A DNA stretch of 64,000 bases, taken from NCBI GenBank assembly GCA_023439545.1, contig JAEXNT010000011.1:1-64000 (forward strand). Reading direction: 5' to 3'. This DNA is from Bacillota bacterium. GTDB lineage: Bacteria > Bacillota > Clostridia > Acetivibrionales > DTU013. Under the pieces are notes generated by a model. It saw only the letters and a program-made list of their open reading frames with translations, was not told the origin of the DNA and did no database searches. This document shows positions 26,904 to 35,442 of the stretch, piece after piece. Positions within the stretch are counted from its first letter, which is position 1, and every line of letters begins with the position of its first letter. A program made the translations under genes and the position numbers.

Positions 26904-26936
26904 AGAAAATCCGGCGATTAGCCGGATTATTCTGTC
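26904..26936 (-). terminator. terminator after recN
   Basis: AATCCGGC and GCCGGATT form a perfect 8-bp stem around GATTA. It is followed on the minus strand by TTCTTGCTTTT and lies 15-45 bp beyond the recN stop. Confidence 0.65.
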
Positions 26937-26950
26937 TTTATCTCTATTTT

Positions 26951-28669
26951 TCAAGCTTTATTTATATTTTTTGCATTGTTTATCATCTCTTCGGCATATT
27001 TAAGGGATGCCGAAGATGCTTCAGAACCGCCGATAAGTCTTGCTATCTCCCTTATTTTTTCTGCCTTGTCCAGCAATTCAACTGTCGTCCTTGTATTGTC
27101 CTCTCCCGATATCTTTTCGATAAGGTAATGACTCCCCGCCATACACGCAATCTGCGCCAGATGCGTTACACAAATCACCTGGTGTCCTTTCGAAATGTAG
27201 GCAAGCTTTTCTCCGACCTTTTGCCCGGCTTTACCGCTTATTCCTATATCTATCTCATCAAAGATCATTGTAGGTATTTTATCCACTTCGGCCAGTATCG
27301 TTTTTATCGCCAGCATGATCCTCGACATTTCGCCGCCTGATGCGATCTTTGCAAGTGGCTTCAACGGCTCGCCGGCGTTTGCTGAGATAAGGAATTCAAC
27401 CCTGTTCAGACCGTTTTGAGTATATTTCCTGCCGCCCTGCGCTCCGACTGCATCGTCGAATTGTATTTCCGCCTTGAACCTGGCCCTCTTCATCTCAAGA
27501 TCGTCAAGCTGCCGGCCAATGCTTTCCTCAAGCAGCGACGCAGCTTTCTTCCGCTCGTCGTTCAACCTGCACGAAGCTTCAAAAAGCAGCCTGTCCAGTT
27601 CCGCCTGCCTGTTTCTCAAGAGACCGGCGGTTTCTTCGCTCTTTTCCATCCCGCTCAGCTGTTCCTGGGCGGCAGTGCAGAATTGCTGGACCTCCTGGAT
27701 GGATGAGCCGTATTTTCTTTTAAGTTTGTACAGCAGATCGAGCCTTTCCTCAATTTCTTCGAGTTGGGCAGGATCGTATTCTATATTTTCGATGTTTCTT
27801 CTGATATCCGCAGTCAGGTCATCCATCTGATATATGATATCCTGCAGGCGTTTCCGCAATTCCTCGAATTCATCCTCGAGCCTCGAAACCGTTCCCAATT
27901 GCGAAAGCGCCTCGTTCATAGCATCGGATGCGGGCTTTTTTCCGGATTCTCCGGATGAGAGCAGACCGTACGCCGTGGTCAGAGCTTCTGATATTTTCTC
28001 TGAATTCGCCAAAAGAGTTTTTTGTTTGTTAAGCTCTTCTTCCTCGCCCGGTTTCAATTTGGCTTTTTTAATTTCATCTATCTGGAATTTGAGAAGATCC
28101 ATCTTTCTCTCGCGTTCTCCGGGGTCTCCCGACAGCGCTTTAAGCATGGCCCTGACTTCTCTGTACTGTTCCAGGAGCGCCGTATATTCGCGCTTTATCG
28201 ACTGGATAGCTTCACCGCCGAAGGAATCCAGCAGGTCGACGTGGCTTTCCACTCTGAGCAGCGATTGGTTGTCATGCTGTCCATGCAGGTCGATCAGACG
28301 CTCTCCGAGCGATTTCAGGAGTGACGCCGCCACAAGTCTGCCGTTTATTCTGCATGTATTTCTGCCTGACTGGGTGAGTTCCCTTGAAAGTATCAAAGTC
28401 CCGTCTTCTTCGGGTTCAATTCCTATTTCGCCCAGTATATCTCCGACCCTGCCCGTATCTGTCTGGAAAACAGCTTCAACGACAGCCTTGTCCGAGCCTG
28501 TTCTTATGATTTCCTTCGAGACCCTGTCGCCAAGAACGGCATTGATGGAATCGATGATTATCGACTTGCCGGCTCCCGTCTCTCCGGTAAGTATGTTGAG
28601 GCCGGAGCCAAGTTCAATATTGACCTCATCTATGAGCGCGATATCCCGAATGTTCAGCTGTAAAAGCAT
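26951..28669 (-). CDS. recN: DNA repair protein RecN
   Basis: An SMC-like ATPase for double-strand break repair, 572 aa. Walker A is GETGAGKSIIID (about residue 30). A central coiled coil spans about 170-360, and the C-terminal ABC signature region (LAKIASGGEMSRIMLAIKTIL) is followed by Walker B, TMIFDEIDIGISG. Normal length. It lies downstream of argR by 48 bp and ends in a hairpin terminator. No LexA box was noticed in front of it, so it probably depends on the operon. Confidence 0.96.
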   Translation of the reverse strand: MLLQLNIRDIALIDEVNIELGSGLNILTGETGAGKSIIIDSINAVLGDRVSKEIIRTGSDKAVVEAVFQTDTGRVGDILGEIGIEPEEDGTLILSRELTQSGRNTCRINGRLVAASLLKSLGERLIDLHGQHDNQSLLRVESHVDLLDSFGGEAIQSIKREYTALLEQYREVRAMLKALSGDPGERERKMDLLKFQIDEIKKAKLKPGEEEELNKQKTLLANSEKISEALTTAYGLLSSGESGKKPASDAMNEALSQLGTVSRLEDEFEELRKRLQDIIYQMDDLTADIRRNIENIEYDPAQLEEIEERLDLLYKLKRKYGSSIQEVQQFCTAAQEQLSGMEKSEETAGLLRNRQAELDRLLFEASCRLNDERKKAASLLEESIGRQLDDLEMKRARFKAEIQFDDAVGAQGGRKYTQNGLNRVEFLISANAGEPLKPLAKIASGGEMSRIMLAIKTILAEVDKIPTMIFDEIDIGISGKAGQKVGEKLAYISKGHQVICVTHLAQIACMAGSHYLIEKISGEDNTRTTVELLDKAEKIREIARLIGGSEASSASLKYAEEMINNAKNINKA

Positions 28670-28717
28670 ACGACCCCCCGAGACCCAAAACTTGAAATAG
28701 CTTACTTCAGCCGATCC

Positions 28718-29167
28718 TTATTTGATCATTTTGCTGAGCTTGTTTACCAGTTCCTCTGCGATTTTTTCAGCCCTGCATACTATCATTATGGTGTCGTCGC
28801 CCGCTATCGTCCCGACTATCTCGGTCCATTTCAGCGTATCTACGGCGGATGCGGACGCCTGCGCCATACCGGGCAGCGTTTTTACGATCACGATGTTGTT
28901 GGCATAATCGCAGCTTACGAAAGATTCGGTAAATATGGTAAGCAGCTTATTGGTAATGGAAGTTTCGCTGTGCGAGATCGGAGCGTATCGATAATGCTCG
29001 TCGTCCACCATGACCTTTATCAATCTCAGTTCCTTAATATCCCTGGAGACAGTGGCTTGTGTGACGTCCATACCGTTCTCCTTGAGTTTTTCCGCCAGCT
29101 CTTCCTGTGTCTCGATCTGATATTTCTCGATCAACTCAAGTATTTTCGCGTGTCTGCTGTACTTCAT
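28718..29167 (-). CDS. argR: arginine repressor ArgR/AhrC
   Basis: A hexameric arginine-sensing repressor, 149 aa. The N-terminal winged helix contains TQEELAEKLKENGMDVTQATVSRDI; the C-terminal arginine-binding/oligomerisation domain contains PGMAQASASAVDTL and GTIAGDDTIMIV. Its ATG lies inside the 3' end of nadK (32-bp overlap). The gene is a fixed member of this recN-spo0A block across Firmicutes. Confidence 0.96.
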   Translation of the reverse strand: MKYSRHAKILELIEKYQIETQEELAEKLKENGMDVTQATVSRDIKELRLIKVMVDDEHYRYAPISHSETSITNKLLTIFTESFVSCDYANNIVIVKTLPGMAQASASAVDTLKWTEIVGTIAGDDTIMIVCRAEKIAEELVNKLSKMIK

Positions 29168-30038
29168 CTTTTTTCAGACTCTCTCCTCTATAATATATTT
29201 TGGTTCTGAGCACATTGAAGAAGTTTCTTGATTTCAGTTTTATAAGTTTTATCGAATAAGGCGATCTTTTGACCTCTATCCTATCGCCGCCTCTTACTTC
29301 ATGATCGTCCTGCCCGTCGCACGTTACCATTGCCCTATGCTGATAGTCTTCGCCGATCATGGCGCCTATAACGCTGCCAGGTTTGGTTACGAAGGACCTC
29401 GAATAAAGGATATGAGGACATATCGGTGTGATGAGCATCAGGTTGGTATCCGGCTCTACAATGGGACCGCCGGCGGACAGAGAGTATGCTGTCGAACCGG
29501 TAGGGCTTGCTATGATTAATCCGTCGCCTGGAAATGAATCTACAAAAACATCGTTTATGTATGCTTTGACGTGCAAAATCCGCGAAACTGCTCCCCTGGC
29601 TATAACAACGTCGTTCAGGGCAAAATCTCTTTCCGGTTCACTGTTTTTGCGGTATATCACCGTGTCGAGCATCATTCTTTCCTCGACCTCGTAGGCGCCT
29701 GAAAAGAGCTGTTCTACAGCCTGATCAATATCATTTCTGTCCACTTCCGTCAAAAATCCAAGGTTGCCGAGGTTTATTCCAAGTATCGGTACGTCTTTCG
29801 AATAAAGCCTTCGAGCAGCCTTCAGGAAGGTCCCGTCCCCTCCGAGACAGACGATGATCTCACTTTTGCCGATAACGCAGTCCTCGTCTCCGCACGGCAT
29901 GCCTACGCCGGATTTTTCCGCGAGGTTATCGGACATCAAAGCGCTGCCGCCTCTTTTGATTATGCTTTCGGCGAGCTGCCTGGTATATGTAAATTCCGTA
30001 TCACGATCAGCGTTTGTGATAATACCGATCTTTTTCAT
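29136..30038 (-). CDS. nadK: NAD kinase
   Basis: Phosphorylates NAD to NADP, about 300 aa. The family motifs GGDGTFLKA, NLGNLGFLTEV and the SPTGSTAYSLSAGGPIV stretch are intact. A GTG two codons earlier overlaps the AGGTG ribosome binding site, so ATG at 30038 is the likely start. The 3' end overlaps argR by 32 bp, a sign of tight coupling. It follows tlyA by about 100 bp. Confidence 0.95.
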   Translation of the reverse strand: MKKIGIITNADRDTEFTYTRQLAESIIKRGGSALMSDNLAEKSGVGMPCGDEDCVIGKSEIIVCLGGDGTFLKAARRLYSKDVPILGINLGNLGFLTEVDRNDIDQAVEQLFSGAYEVEERMMLDTVIYRKNSEPERDFALNDVVIARGAVSRILHVKAYINDVFVDSFPGDGLIIASPTGSTAYSLSAGGPIVEPDTNLMLITPICPHILYSRSFVTKPGSVIGAMIGEDYQHRAMVTCDGQDDHEVRGGDRIEVKRSPYSIKLIKLKSRNFFNVLRTKIYYRGESLKKDEVQQTRENT

Positions 30039-30135
30039 CCACACCTCAGTTTTTAAAGCCTGCTTTTTATTTTCTTTTACATTATATCGTATAATAATGC
30101 AGAAGACAATTTGGATTTCGCAGCAAAAAGTCGCA

Positions 30136-30945
30136 CTATAGTTCCTCGTGCGATTGTTTTACCGTATTGTCGATTTCAGGCAATATTTCCCCGATTGCCC
30201 TTGTACCGGCTCCGAGCGAAAGGTAGCACAGATATTCTATGTTACCCTCCGGTCCCTTGATCGGTGAAAAAGTTATGCCCTTTACGCCAAAACCGATCTC
30301 TACGGCAAATGCTACGATCCCTTCCACTACCTGGCGATGGACTTCCACGTCTCTTACCACGCCGTGCTTGCCCACCTTGTCCCGGCCTGCCTCGAACTGC
30401 GGCTTTATCAGGCAAAGGACCTCTCCGGTATCCTGGTTCAATAATTGTTTTACCGCCGGCAGAACTATTTTCAGTGAAATGAATGAAACGTCTATAGAGG
30501 CAAAATCGGCTGCCATACCGATATCTTCGGGTTTTACATAACGTATATTGGTCCTTTCGAGATTCAGGACGCGTTCGTCGTTCCTGAGCTGCCAGGCCAG
30601 CTGTCCGTAGCCTACGTCAATAGCTGCTACCTTCTCGGCTCCGTTTTGCAGCATGCAGTCGGTAAATCCGCCCGTGGAAGCTCCTACATCCATCGTTTTT
30701 CTGCCTTTTAGATCTATTCCGAAGTAATGGATTGCCTTATCCAGTTTCAAGCCGCCTCTGCTAACAAAGGGATTCGGATTCTTCCTGACTTCAACCTCCG
30801 CATCCGCAGGATAGCTGCTCCCCGGCTTGTCCGCGCGTTCGCCGTTGACGTAGACCAACCCGGCCATGACAGAGGCCTTCGCCCTCTCACGGCTTTCGAA
30901 TAAACCCTTTTGCACCAGCAGTGTATCAAGCCTTTCCTTTTCCAA
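30136..30945 (-). CDS. tlyA: TlyA-family rRNA 2'-O-methyltransferase
   Basis: A 269-aa enzyme with an N-terminal S4 RNA-binding domain (RLDTLLVQKGLFESRERAK) and a FtsJ-like SAM-dependent methyltransferase domain (TMDVGASTGGFTDCML). Family members methylate cytidine 2'-hydroxyls in rRNA, which in mycobacteria determines capreomycin sensitivity. It starts at TTG with GGAGG 7 nt upstream, and is a standard member of the dxs-argR block. Confidence 0.93.
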   Translation of the reverse strand: MEKERLDTLLVQKGLFESRERAKASVMAGLVYVNGERADKPGSSYPADAEVEVRKNPNPFVSRGGLKLDKAIHYFGIDLKGRKTMDVGASTGGFTDCMLQNGAEKVAAIDVGYGQLAWQLRNDERVLNLERTNIRYVKPEDIGMAADFASIDVSFISLKIVLPAVKQLLNQDTGEVLCLIKPQFEAGRDKVGKHGVVRDVEVHRQVVEGIVAFAVEIGFGVKGITFSPIKGPEGNIEYLCYLSLGAGTRAIGEILPEIDNTVKQSHEEL

Positions 30946-30969
30946 GGTATTACCTCCAGATAGAACTTC

Positions 30970-31779
30970 TTATAATTTTCTTGCCTTGATTACAAAAGTT
31001 AAAGGAAGCATCTTTGCTTTTTTCACAAAATCGCTGTTATCGTCCCACGATTGTATAATTTCATCCTCGGATTGCTCAATCATTTGTTCAATGACAAAAC
31101 CCGCTTTTGCCAATGCATTCACATAGGTTGACAGTTTACGATCCGATAACGTCAGTATTCCTTCGCCAAGAGATACCGAATACCAGGATTCGTCAAAATA
31201 ACTCTTGCTAAAGGTCAGTCTATTATTTTCTGCAGCAACACATTTATGTATAGGATGAGACCAACTGAAAATAAATACGCCATCCTTTTTCAGATAAGAA
31301 GCGATCCGGCAAAAAGTACCCTCAAGGTCGGTGGTCCAGCCTATGGCATAAATCGAATATACAAAGTCAAAATAATCCTCCGGTATGCCGCATTCTTCTT
31401 CCATGGGAGAACAGATTAATTTTGCTGAAAGACCACACGACTTCAAATGCTTCGCTGCCTTTTCGATTTGTTTTTCAGATATATCAATAGCCCATAGTTC
31501 GGATGCTTTATGTTCGCCAAGATACTGCAGGGATCGCCCGTTTCCGCAGCCTATCTCCAACAGCTTTTTCCCTGAGATGTCACCAAAAAGCCGGCATTTT
31601 TCTTCTGATACAAAAGCTCCATAAAAAGGAAGCACGATTGCTCCTAAAAAGTCATTTCCTTTTGTATCCCAATAGAAGCTATTTTTTTTATAAACAGCAT
31701 TCTTGTCCATGCCAGCGCCCTCCAGCATAAATTTCCGTACTTGCGCATTACCAATAACGGCTTTATTTTCGGTAATCAT
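30970..31779 (-). CDS. class I SAM-dependent methyltransferase
   Basis: A 269-aa protein with the SAM-binding loop KLLEIGCGNGRSLQYL (about residues 70-85) and acidic WAIDISEKQ (about 96-104). It is of the Methyltransf_11/25 type, and the substrate is unknown. It is an uncommon insertion between dxs and tlyA in an otherwise conserved operon, and a large palindrome precedes it. ATG at 31779 has a GGAG site; an internal ATG (Met24) also has GGAGG, so the start is uncertain. Confidence 0.8.
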   Translation of the reverse strand: MITENKAVIGNAQVRKFMLEGAGMDKNAVYKKNSFYWDTKGNDFLGAIVLPFYGAFVSEEKCRLFGDISGKKLLEIGCGNGRSLQYLGEHKASELWAIDISEKQIEKAAKHLKSCGLSAKLICSPMEEECGIPEDYFDFVYSIYAIGWTTDLEGTFCRIASYLKKDGVFIFSWSHPIHKCVAAENNRLTFSKSYFDESWYSVSLGEGILTLSDRKLSTYVNALAKAGFVIEQMIEQSEDEIIQSWDDNSDFVKKAKMLPLTFVIKARKL

Positions 31780-31833
31780 AAAAACCCTTCTCCATTAATT
31801 CAAATGATGTTAAATAGCCTTCGTGTACTAATG

Positions 31834-32025
31834 CCTGCTGCGCCGGTTGATTAATATTGCATGAGTTTCGTGACCTGGAGCATATTGATAAGGCATTGGT
31901 CAGGGAAAATTTGTGTTTGAGCGAAGCGCTCGTATTTATGCTTCGCGAGTTAAATTTTCCACACAGCCGAATCTATATGCTCCGGGAGCGTAAACTCCGC
32001 AATAGGAATCAACCGGCGCAGCAGG
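31834..32025. repeat. 192-bp imperfect palindrome (possible structured RNA or MITE)
   Basis: Both ends are perfect inverted repeats of 19 bp (CCTGCTGCGCCGGTTGATT at 31834-31852; its complement at 32007-32025). Further paired blocks run inward: ATTGC/GCAAT, GAGTTT/AAACTC, GGAGCATAT/ATATGCTCC, GGAAAATTT/AAATTTTCC, and an apical GCGAAGC/GCTTCGC. About 55 bp are paired, with near-symmetric internal loops (3x3, 8x8). It lies between dxs and the methyltransferase and would be transcribed with dxs. No gene or known RNA family was recognised. Confidence 0.9.
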
Positions 32026-32071
32026 GATGGCTTGCGCTTTATGCGACGTCAAACCTGCGCGGCAGGCAAGC

Positions 32072-33958
32072 CTATTTATTCTTCATCATTTTTATTATGC
32101 TGCGGCTGATGGATTCCGCATCAAGCCCGTATTTTTCAAAAATTCTGTCCCGCAGCCCTTGGGTTATAGGTACATCGGGGAAACCGAAAATATTTATTTT
32201 GATTCTGTACCCGTTCCTGTTAAGCAGCTCGAGTACAGCGCTCCCGAAGCCACCCGTTATGCAGTTGTCCTCTATAGTTGCGACTGCATGCGTTTTTGAG
32301 GCGCTTTCCAGTATCAGCCTGGAGTCGAGCGGCTTTACAAACCTTGCATCGATAACGTCGGCATGTATACTTTTTTCCGCAAGCAGTTCTGAAACGTGCA
32401 GTGCCGTTTCTACCATTTTTCCGACTGCCAGTATCGTGACATCCTCACCGTTTTGCAGCTTCAGGCCTTTTCCGCACTGTATCGGAGCTGCAGGCGCCAG
32501 CCTTACTTTCCCCGCGCCCCTGGGGTAACGTACCGCTATCGGCCCGTCATGAGACGTAACCGCATAGTCGAGCATGCGCTCGAATTCGAGGTAATCGCAA
32601 GGGGCGCAAATAGTCATATTTGGTATGTGCTCGAGGTATGACAGATCATATACGCCCTGGTGCGTCTCGCCGTCTTCTCCGACCAAGCCCGCCCTGTCTA
32701 TGGCAAAAACGACATGAAGGTCCTGCAATGCAACATCGTGTATTATCTGATCATACGAACGCTGAAGGAAAGTCGAATAAATTGCTACAACAGGCTTGAT
32801 ACCCGCTTTTGCAAGCCCGGCTGCAAACGTAACGGCATGCTGTTCCGCAATACCCACGTCAAAGAAACGCTCCGGGTATTTTTTTGCAAATCCCTCAAGT
32901 CCTGTACCAAGTGGCATTGCAGCGGTTATTGCTACGAGTCTCGGTTCGGCTGCCGCGAGATTGACCATTTTTTCACCGAATATATCCGAATAGGACGGTC
33001 CGTTATTGATCTTGAGCTCGCCAGTTTCAATTTCGAACGGATTTATCCCGTGGAATTGCTGCGGCTTGTTTTCAGCAAACCTGTATCCCTTGCCCTTCTG
33101 AGTCAATACGTGTATAAGAACGGGGCCTTTGAGCTTTTTTGCGCTGAACAGCACATTTGTCAGTTCTTCTACGTCATGCCCGTCAATTGGCCCCAGATAT
33201 TTCAAGCCCAATTCCTCGAAAAACATTCCGGGGATAAGCATATATTTTATAGAGCCCTTTGCCCTGTTCAATGCGCGCGCGGCGCTGTTGCCTATGGCAG
33301 GCAGCCTCTTCAGAAGCGAATCGATGTCCTCCTTCGCTTTGGAGTAAATCGGCTGCGTCCTTATCTTGCTGAGATAACGCGAAAGACCGCCGACATTCTT
33401 GCTTATCGACATACCGTTATCGTTGAGTATGATTATCATGTTGTTACGCGAACGTCCGGCGTCATTGAGCGCTTCGAACGCCATGCCGCCCGTCATCGCG
33501 CCGTCGCCTGTAACTGCTATGACGGAATAGTTTTCTCCCAGTATATCGCGTGCCTTGGCAAGCCCGAGTGCGGCGGATATGGATGTGCTGCTGTGGCCCG
33601 TATTGAAGCTGTCGCTGTCGCTTTCACTGCTTTTGGGAAAGCCGGAAATACCGTCGATCTGGCGAAGAGTGTCGAATCGGTCCCTTCGGCCTGTTATTAT
33701 TTTATGTACATAGGATTGATGACCGACGTCCCATACTATTTTGTCCCTCGGGGTGCTGAATACCCTGTGCAGTGCCAGTGTAAGCTCAACTACGCCAAGA
33801 TTCGAAGCCAGATGTCCTCCCGTTTCCGAAACCTTTTCTATAAGAAACTGCCTGATCTCGTCGGCAAGTATAATCATTTGTTCTGAATTCAGTTTTTTAA
33901 CGTCGTCCGAATTATTTATCCGATAAAGTACGCCTTCATTTTCACTTTTTTCTATCAT
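32072..33958 (-). CDS. dxs: 1-deoxy-D-xylulose-5-phosphate synthase
   Basis: First enzyme of the MEP isoprenoid pathway, joining pyruvate and glyceraldehyde-3-phosphate with thiamine diphosphate. It is 628 aa, full length. Motifs: WDVGHQSYVHKIITGR, the ThDP-binding GDGAMTGGMAFEALNDAG, and in the C-terminal half DVGIAEQHAVTFAAGLA and YPRGAG. The start ATG lies inside the last 17 bp of oapA. ispA, two genes upstream, is in the same pathway. Confidence 0.97.
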   Translation of the reverse strand: MIEKSENEGVLYRINNSDDVKKLNSEQMIILADEIRQFLIEKVSETGGHLASNLGVVELTLALHRVFSTPRDKIVWDVGHQSYVHKIITGRRDRFDTLRQIDGISGFPKSSESDSDSFNTGHSSTSISAALGLAKARDILGENYSVIAVTGDGAMTGGMAFEALNDAGRSRNNMIIILNDNGMSISKNVGGLSRYLSKIRTQPIYSKAKEDIDSLLKRLPAIGNSAARALNRAKGSIKYMLIPGMFFEELGLKYLGPIDGHDVEELTNVLFSAKKLKGPVLIHVLTQKGKGYRFAENKPQQFHGINPFEIETGELKINNGPSYSDIFGEKMVNLAAAEPRLVAITAAMPLGTGLEGFAKKYPERFFDVGIAEQHAVTFAAGLAKAGIKPVVAIYSTFLQRSYDQIIHDVALQDLHVVFAIDRAGLVGEDGETHQGVYDLSYLEHIPNMTICAPCDYLEFERMLDYAVTSHDGPIAVRYPRGAGKVRLAPAAPIQCGKGLKLQNGEDVTILAVGKMVETALHVSELLAEKSIHADVIDARFVKPLDSRLILESASKTHAVATIEDNCITGGFGSAVLELLNRNGYRIKINIFGFPDVPITQGLRDRIFEKYGLDAESISRSIIKMMKNK

Positions 33959-34583
33959 TTTTAGTTTTCCTTTTTTTAGTGAAAAACAAAATCTTATCCA
34001 AAACGAATTTGATTATCACACTTACCTTATATATTATATAATTGCTGTTACGCAGTGCAATCGTTTTTCCGAGGGCTTTTCCGCCGACTGTCATAGCCGT
34101 TATCAACCCTGTTATCACAAGTTCCGCGATCGTGATAGTTTCCTGTTCCCCAATTATCCTAATTATGATATAAGCACCCGCGGCGCCGCTTATAATTCCG
34201 CATATGTCGCCTACGACATCGTTGCATACATTCGACACCTTGTCGGCATTTCGAATAAGCCTTATGGACTGTTTCGCACCGTAAAGCTTCCTGGACGCCA
34301 TAGCATGGAAAGGAGCCTCCTCAGCCGCCGTAACAGCCGTCCCTATGATATCGAACATGATATTCACCAGAATTATAAATAATATTACCAAAAAAGACGT
34401 AAGTATATCCGATTCTTTCAGAATATCGGATGATGCGATAGTAAGTATGGCAGATATAAAAAAGGACGAAACGGTCACAGCCAGTATCCAGATTATATCG
34501 TTCTTTTTTGCAGCACCAACAGCGGTCTTCTCACGGAACTTTACCTTCTTTTCATCCGCCGGATGCCTAAAATTGTCGTCCAC
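33942..34583 (-). CDS. oapA: OapA, membrane partner of OLE RNA
   Basis: A 213-aa integral membrane protein with about four hydrophobic helices (about residues 32-50, 62-80, 130-150 and 155-175) and an HAMASRKLYGAKQSI stretch between them. It lies immediately downstream of the OLE RNA gene and upstream of dxs. This is exactly where the OLE-associated protein gene lies in Bacillus halodurans and other OLE-bearing Firmicutes. OapA anchors OLE RNA to the membrane. It starts at GTG with GGAGG 9 nt upstream and overlaps dxs by 17 bp. Database pipelines may call it a CorB-like protein. Confidence 0.85.
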   Translation of the reverse strand: MDDNFRHPADEKKVKFREKTAVGAAKKNDIIWILAVTVSSFFISAILTIASSDILKESDILTSFLVILFIILVNIMFDIIGTAVTAAEEAPFHAMASRKLYGAKQSIRLIRNADKVSNVCNDVVGDICGIISGAAGAYIIIRIIGEQETITIAELVITGLITAMTVGGKALGKTIALRNSNYIIYKVSVIIKFVLDKILFFTKKRKTKNDRKK

Positions 34584-34649
34584 CGACTAAAACCTCCATA
34601 TCAGCAATAAAGGACGTATCCATACTCGGATGCATCCCAGGTTAATAAG

Positions 34650-35285
34650 TAAAAACCAGGTGGCAATATATTGAGTAAATTTTGCGGCTTAGGTCAGGCA
34701 GGATTTCCCCCGGAAATACCGATCTGTCGCCAGACCGGCGGTTTCCCTTTAAATCCCCGGCCGCTGCGTTACCGCAGGCGGGGCCTGATTACCACTTAGT
34801 CCACACTGCAATCCCCAACATATTTCATTTGGAACAGCCTAGGGGTTTTCCCCGGCAGTCTGTCCGTTTCCTAGCCTCTTTTGCAAATAGGGTTTCAAAT
34901 AGCGATAATGCGCTCATACCGGCCAGTAATCATGCATCTGATCCATTATCCACCGTATTCACTCAAGGCAGGCTACGCTGTCCACAGCATCGAATGATAC
35001 CGCATAACAGGTTTAATCCCTGATCGTAGTTGATGTCTAGCTTCAATACCCCTTTCGGAATATTCAAAGCTCCTTTCTTCCACAAGTCAGGGTCTCCACG
35101 GTAGAGGGGTCAACGCCTGCATGCCATTGCAGATCGCCCCTGAACCTTAACTCCCAGCACCGACCCACCACTGGGCGTAGCAAGCCTGCACAAGGAACTT
35201 CATCGATATGCCCTTTAACGGATTTTTAGGCCCGTCCTGAGAAACGTCAGTACTGACTAGAATACTGCGCCACCTTGTTTTTTGG
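34650..35285 (-). ncRNA. ole: OLE RNA (ornate large extremophilic RNA)
   Basis: A gene-free, GC-richer stretch of roughly 620 nt with many short hairpins, between ispA and oapA on the minus strand. This is the defining location of OLE RNA, and the known length is about 610 nt. AGGTGGC at the 5' side (35269-35275) can pair with GCCACCT at the 3' side (34658-34664), closing the molecule, and a T5 tract follows the 3' strand. A TATAAT (35292-35297) sits just upstream of the expected 5' end. The assignment rests on context, size and partner gene, not on an alignment to the consensus. Confidence 0.85.
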
Positions 35286-35291
35286 ATTTTA

Positions 35292-35320
35292 ATTATAACA
35301 TATTTCAAGGAACCGATAAA
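35292..35320 (-). promoter_or_regulatory. possible promoter of OLE RNA
   Basis: On the minus strand TATAAT (35292-35297) is preceded at 17 bp by TTTATC, a weak -35. It would start transcription near 35285, matching the predicted 5' end of the OLE RNA. ispA read-through may also contribute. Confidence 0.5.
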
Positions 35321-35442
35321 GAATAACTATCGTTACAATTATGTATCAATACTACCGGAACGATAAGTTACAACCCTTTATCGTCCTTATGCTTATTAAT
35401 AATGCATTTATATTGTCCATACGCTTGATTTGACCCCGTTCA

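Noticed and set aside
26846..27340. Plus-strand ORF with a good GGAGG site over the 3' end of recN
   Set aside because: It overlaps recN and its terminator hairpin and encodes a protein without recognisable motifs; the GGAGG is most likely coincidence.
31857..32528. Plus-strand ORF running through the palindrome into dxs
   Set aside because: It is antisense to dxs beyond the palindrome and its first part is just the translated stem; no sign of a real gene.
32660..33886. 408-aa plus-strand ORF opposite dxs
   Set aside because: An antisense shadow of dxs without its own start signal or motifs.
34682..35023. Plus-strand ORF inside the OLE RNA region
   Set aside because: It has no ribosome binding site and no motif; the surrounding sequence behaves like structured RNA.
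34600..35442. Group II intron or tmRNA in the ispA-oapA gap
   Set aside because: No intron-encoded protein, no intron 5'/3' consensus and no tRNA-like ends or tag reading frame; locus order fits OLE RNA.
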